Shown here one piece after another: positions 7,612 through 7,786 of a stretch of DNA of 7,786 nt. Made by a program: the position numbers and the translations under genes. Within the stretch, counting starts at the first letter, position 1. Each line of letters opens with the position of its first letter. Source of the DNA: JBBIRT01 sp037441725 (lineage in GTDB: Bacteria; Desulfobacterota; BSN033; UBA1163). Where the stretch lies: positions 1 to 7,786 of the forward strand of contig JBBIRT010000144.1 in the NCBI GenBank assembly GCA_037441725.1, in the 5' to 3' direction. The notes under the pieces were generated by a model, which ran no database searches, was not told the origin of the DNA, and worked only from the letters and a program-made list of their open reading frames with translations.

Positions 7612-7621
7612 AGAGATCTCT
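7612..7621. promoter_or_regulatory. 10-bp perfect palindrome just upstream of the -35 box
   Basis: AGAGATCTCT is a perfect palindrome centred about 50 bp upstream of the predicted transcription start. That is a usual place for an activator or operator half-site arrangement. It is short, and palindromes of this length occur by chance, so it is only a candidate. Confidence 0.25.
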
Positions 7622-7786
7622 GAAAAAGTATCTTAAGCCATATAGAATGGAGAGGTGTGATGGAAAAACTTTTGAGCAGATACCTTTAATATTAAAGCAC
7701 AAATTTCGAAACATAATGAAATGACACTATTTTAGCAGTGGCAACGGTTACCCATAAATTAAACGCCTGCATTCAAAAGTTTTGGA
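7622..7786. other. A/T-rich gene-free flank upstream of the operon
   Basis: I find no coding region here in either direction. A perfect 14-bp palindrome CTTTAATATTAAAG lies at 7684-7697, and an 8-bp palindrome TTTCGAAA at 7704-7711. A tiny plus-strand reading frame of nine codons (7660-7689, starting MEKLLSRYL) follows a GGAGAGG-like site and then stops inside the larger palindrome. It could be the start of a decayed gene or chance. The stretch may belong to the control region of the minus-strand operon or to that of a gene beyond the window. Confidence 0.5.

Noticed and set aside
7660..7689. Plus-strand nine-codon frame after a GGAGAGG-like site
   Set aside because: It is too short to support as a gene, has no good plus-strand promoter and no continuation in another frame.

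Overview
The window carries four protein-coding genes and one gene-free flank, with no RNA gene, mobile element or CRISPR array that I can see. Its style (moderate to low G+C, an AsmA/YhdP-type envelope protein directly after comF, and a tungsten-type aldehyde:ferredoxin oxidoreductase) suggests an anaerobic Gram-negative bacterium. A Desulfobacterota (deltaproteobacterial) lineage is my best guess. This rests on gene content only and is not a firm assignment. A run of ten Ns at 972-981 shows that this is a draft assembly.

Layout. Left part, + strand (3-4303): the 3' portion of a ComF-family phosphoribosyltransferase gene, which runs in from before the window, then 34 bp later a very long AsmA-like gene of about 1,200 codons. 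The two are close and co-oriented, so they are probably co-transcribed. The AsmA-like gene is crossed by the N gap. The reading frame changes across the ten Ns, so the placeholder length cannot be correct if the gene is intact. Positions 4304-4359 form a short convergent spacer with an interrupted stem-loop that may end transcripts from both sides.

Right part, - strand (4360-7384, transcribed right to left): a XylB-type zinc alcohol dehydrogenase gene followed by an aldehyde:ferredoxin oxidoreductase gene, 70 bp apart. They look like one operon. A near-consensus sigma-70 promoter (TTGACA, 17-bp spacer, TATATT) lies about 180 nt upstream of the dehydrogenase start, with an A/T tract and a 10-bp palindrome just before it. 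The leader between them contains two stem-loop candidates. Together the enzymes would interconvert an alcohol, probably aromatic, its aldehyde and the carboxylate, with NAD(H) at the first step and ferredoxin at the second. The substrate is inferred from family resemblance only.

Positions 7568-7786 are A/T-rich and hold the promoter and several short palindromes, but no convincing gene. I do not see a clearly new biological system. The points most worth a second look are the alcohol/aldehyde module with its structured leader, the perfect inverted repeat over the dehydrogenase stop codon, and the frame conflict at the N gap.
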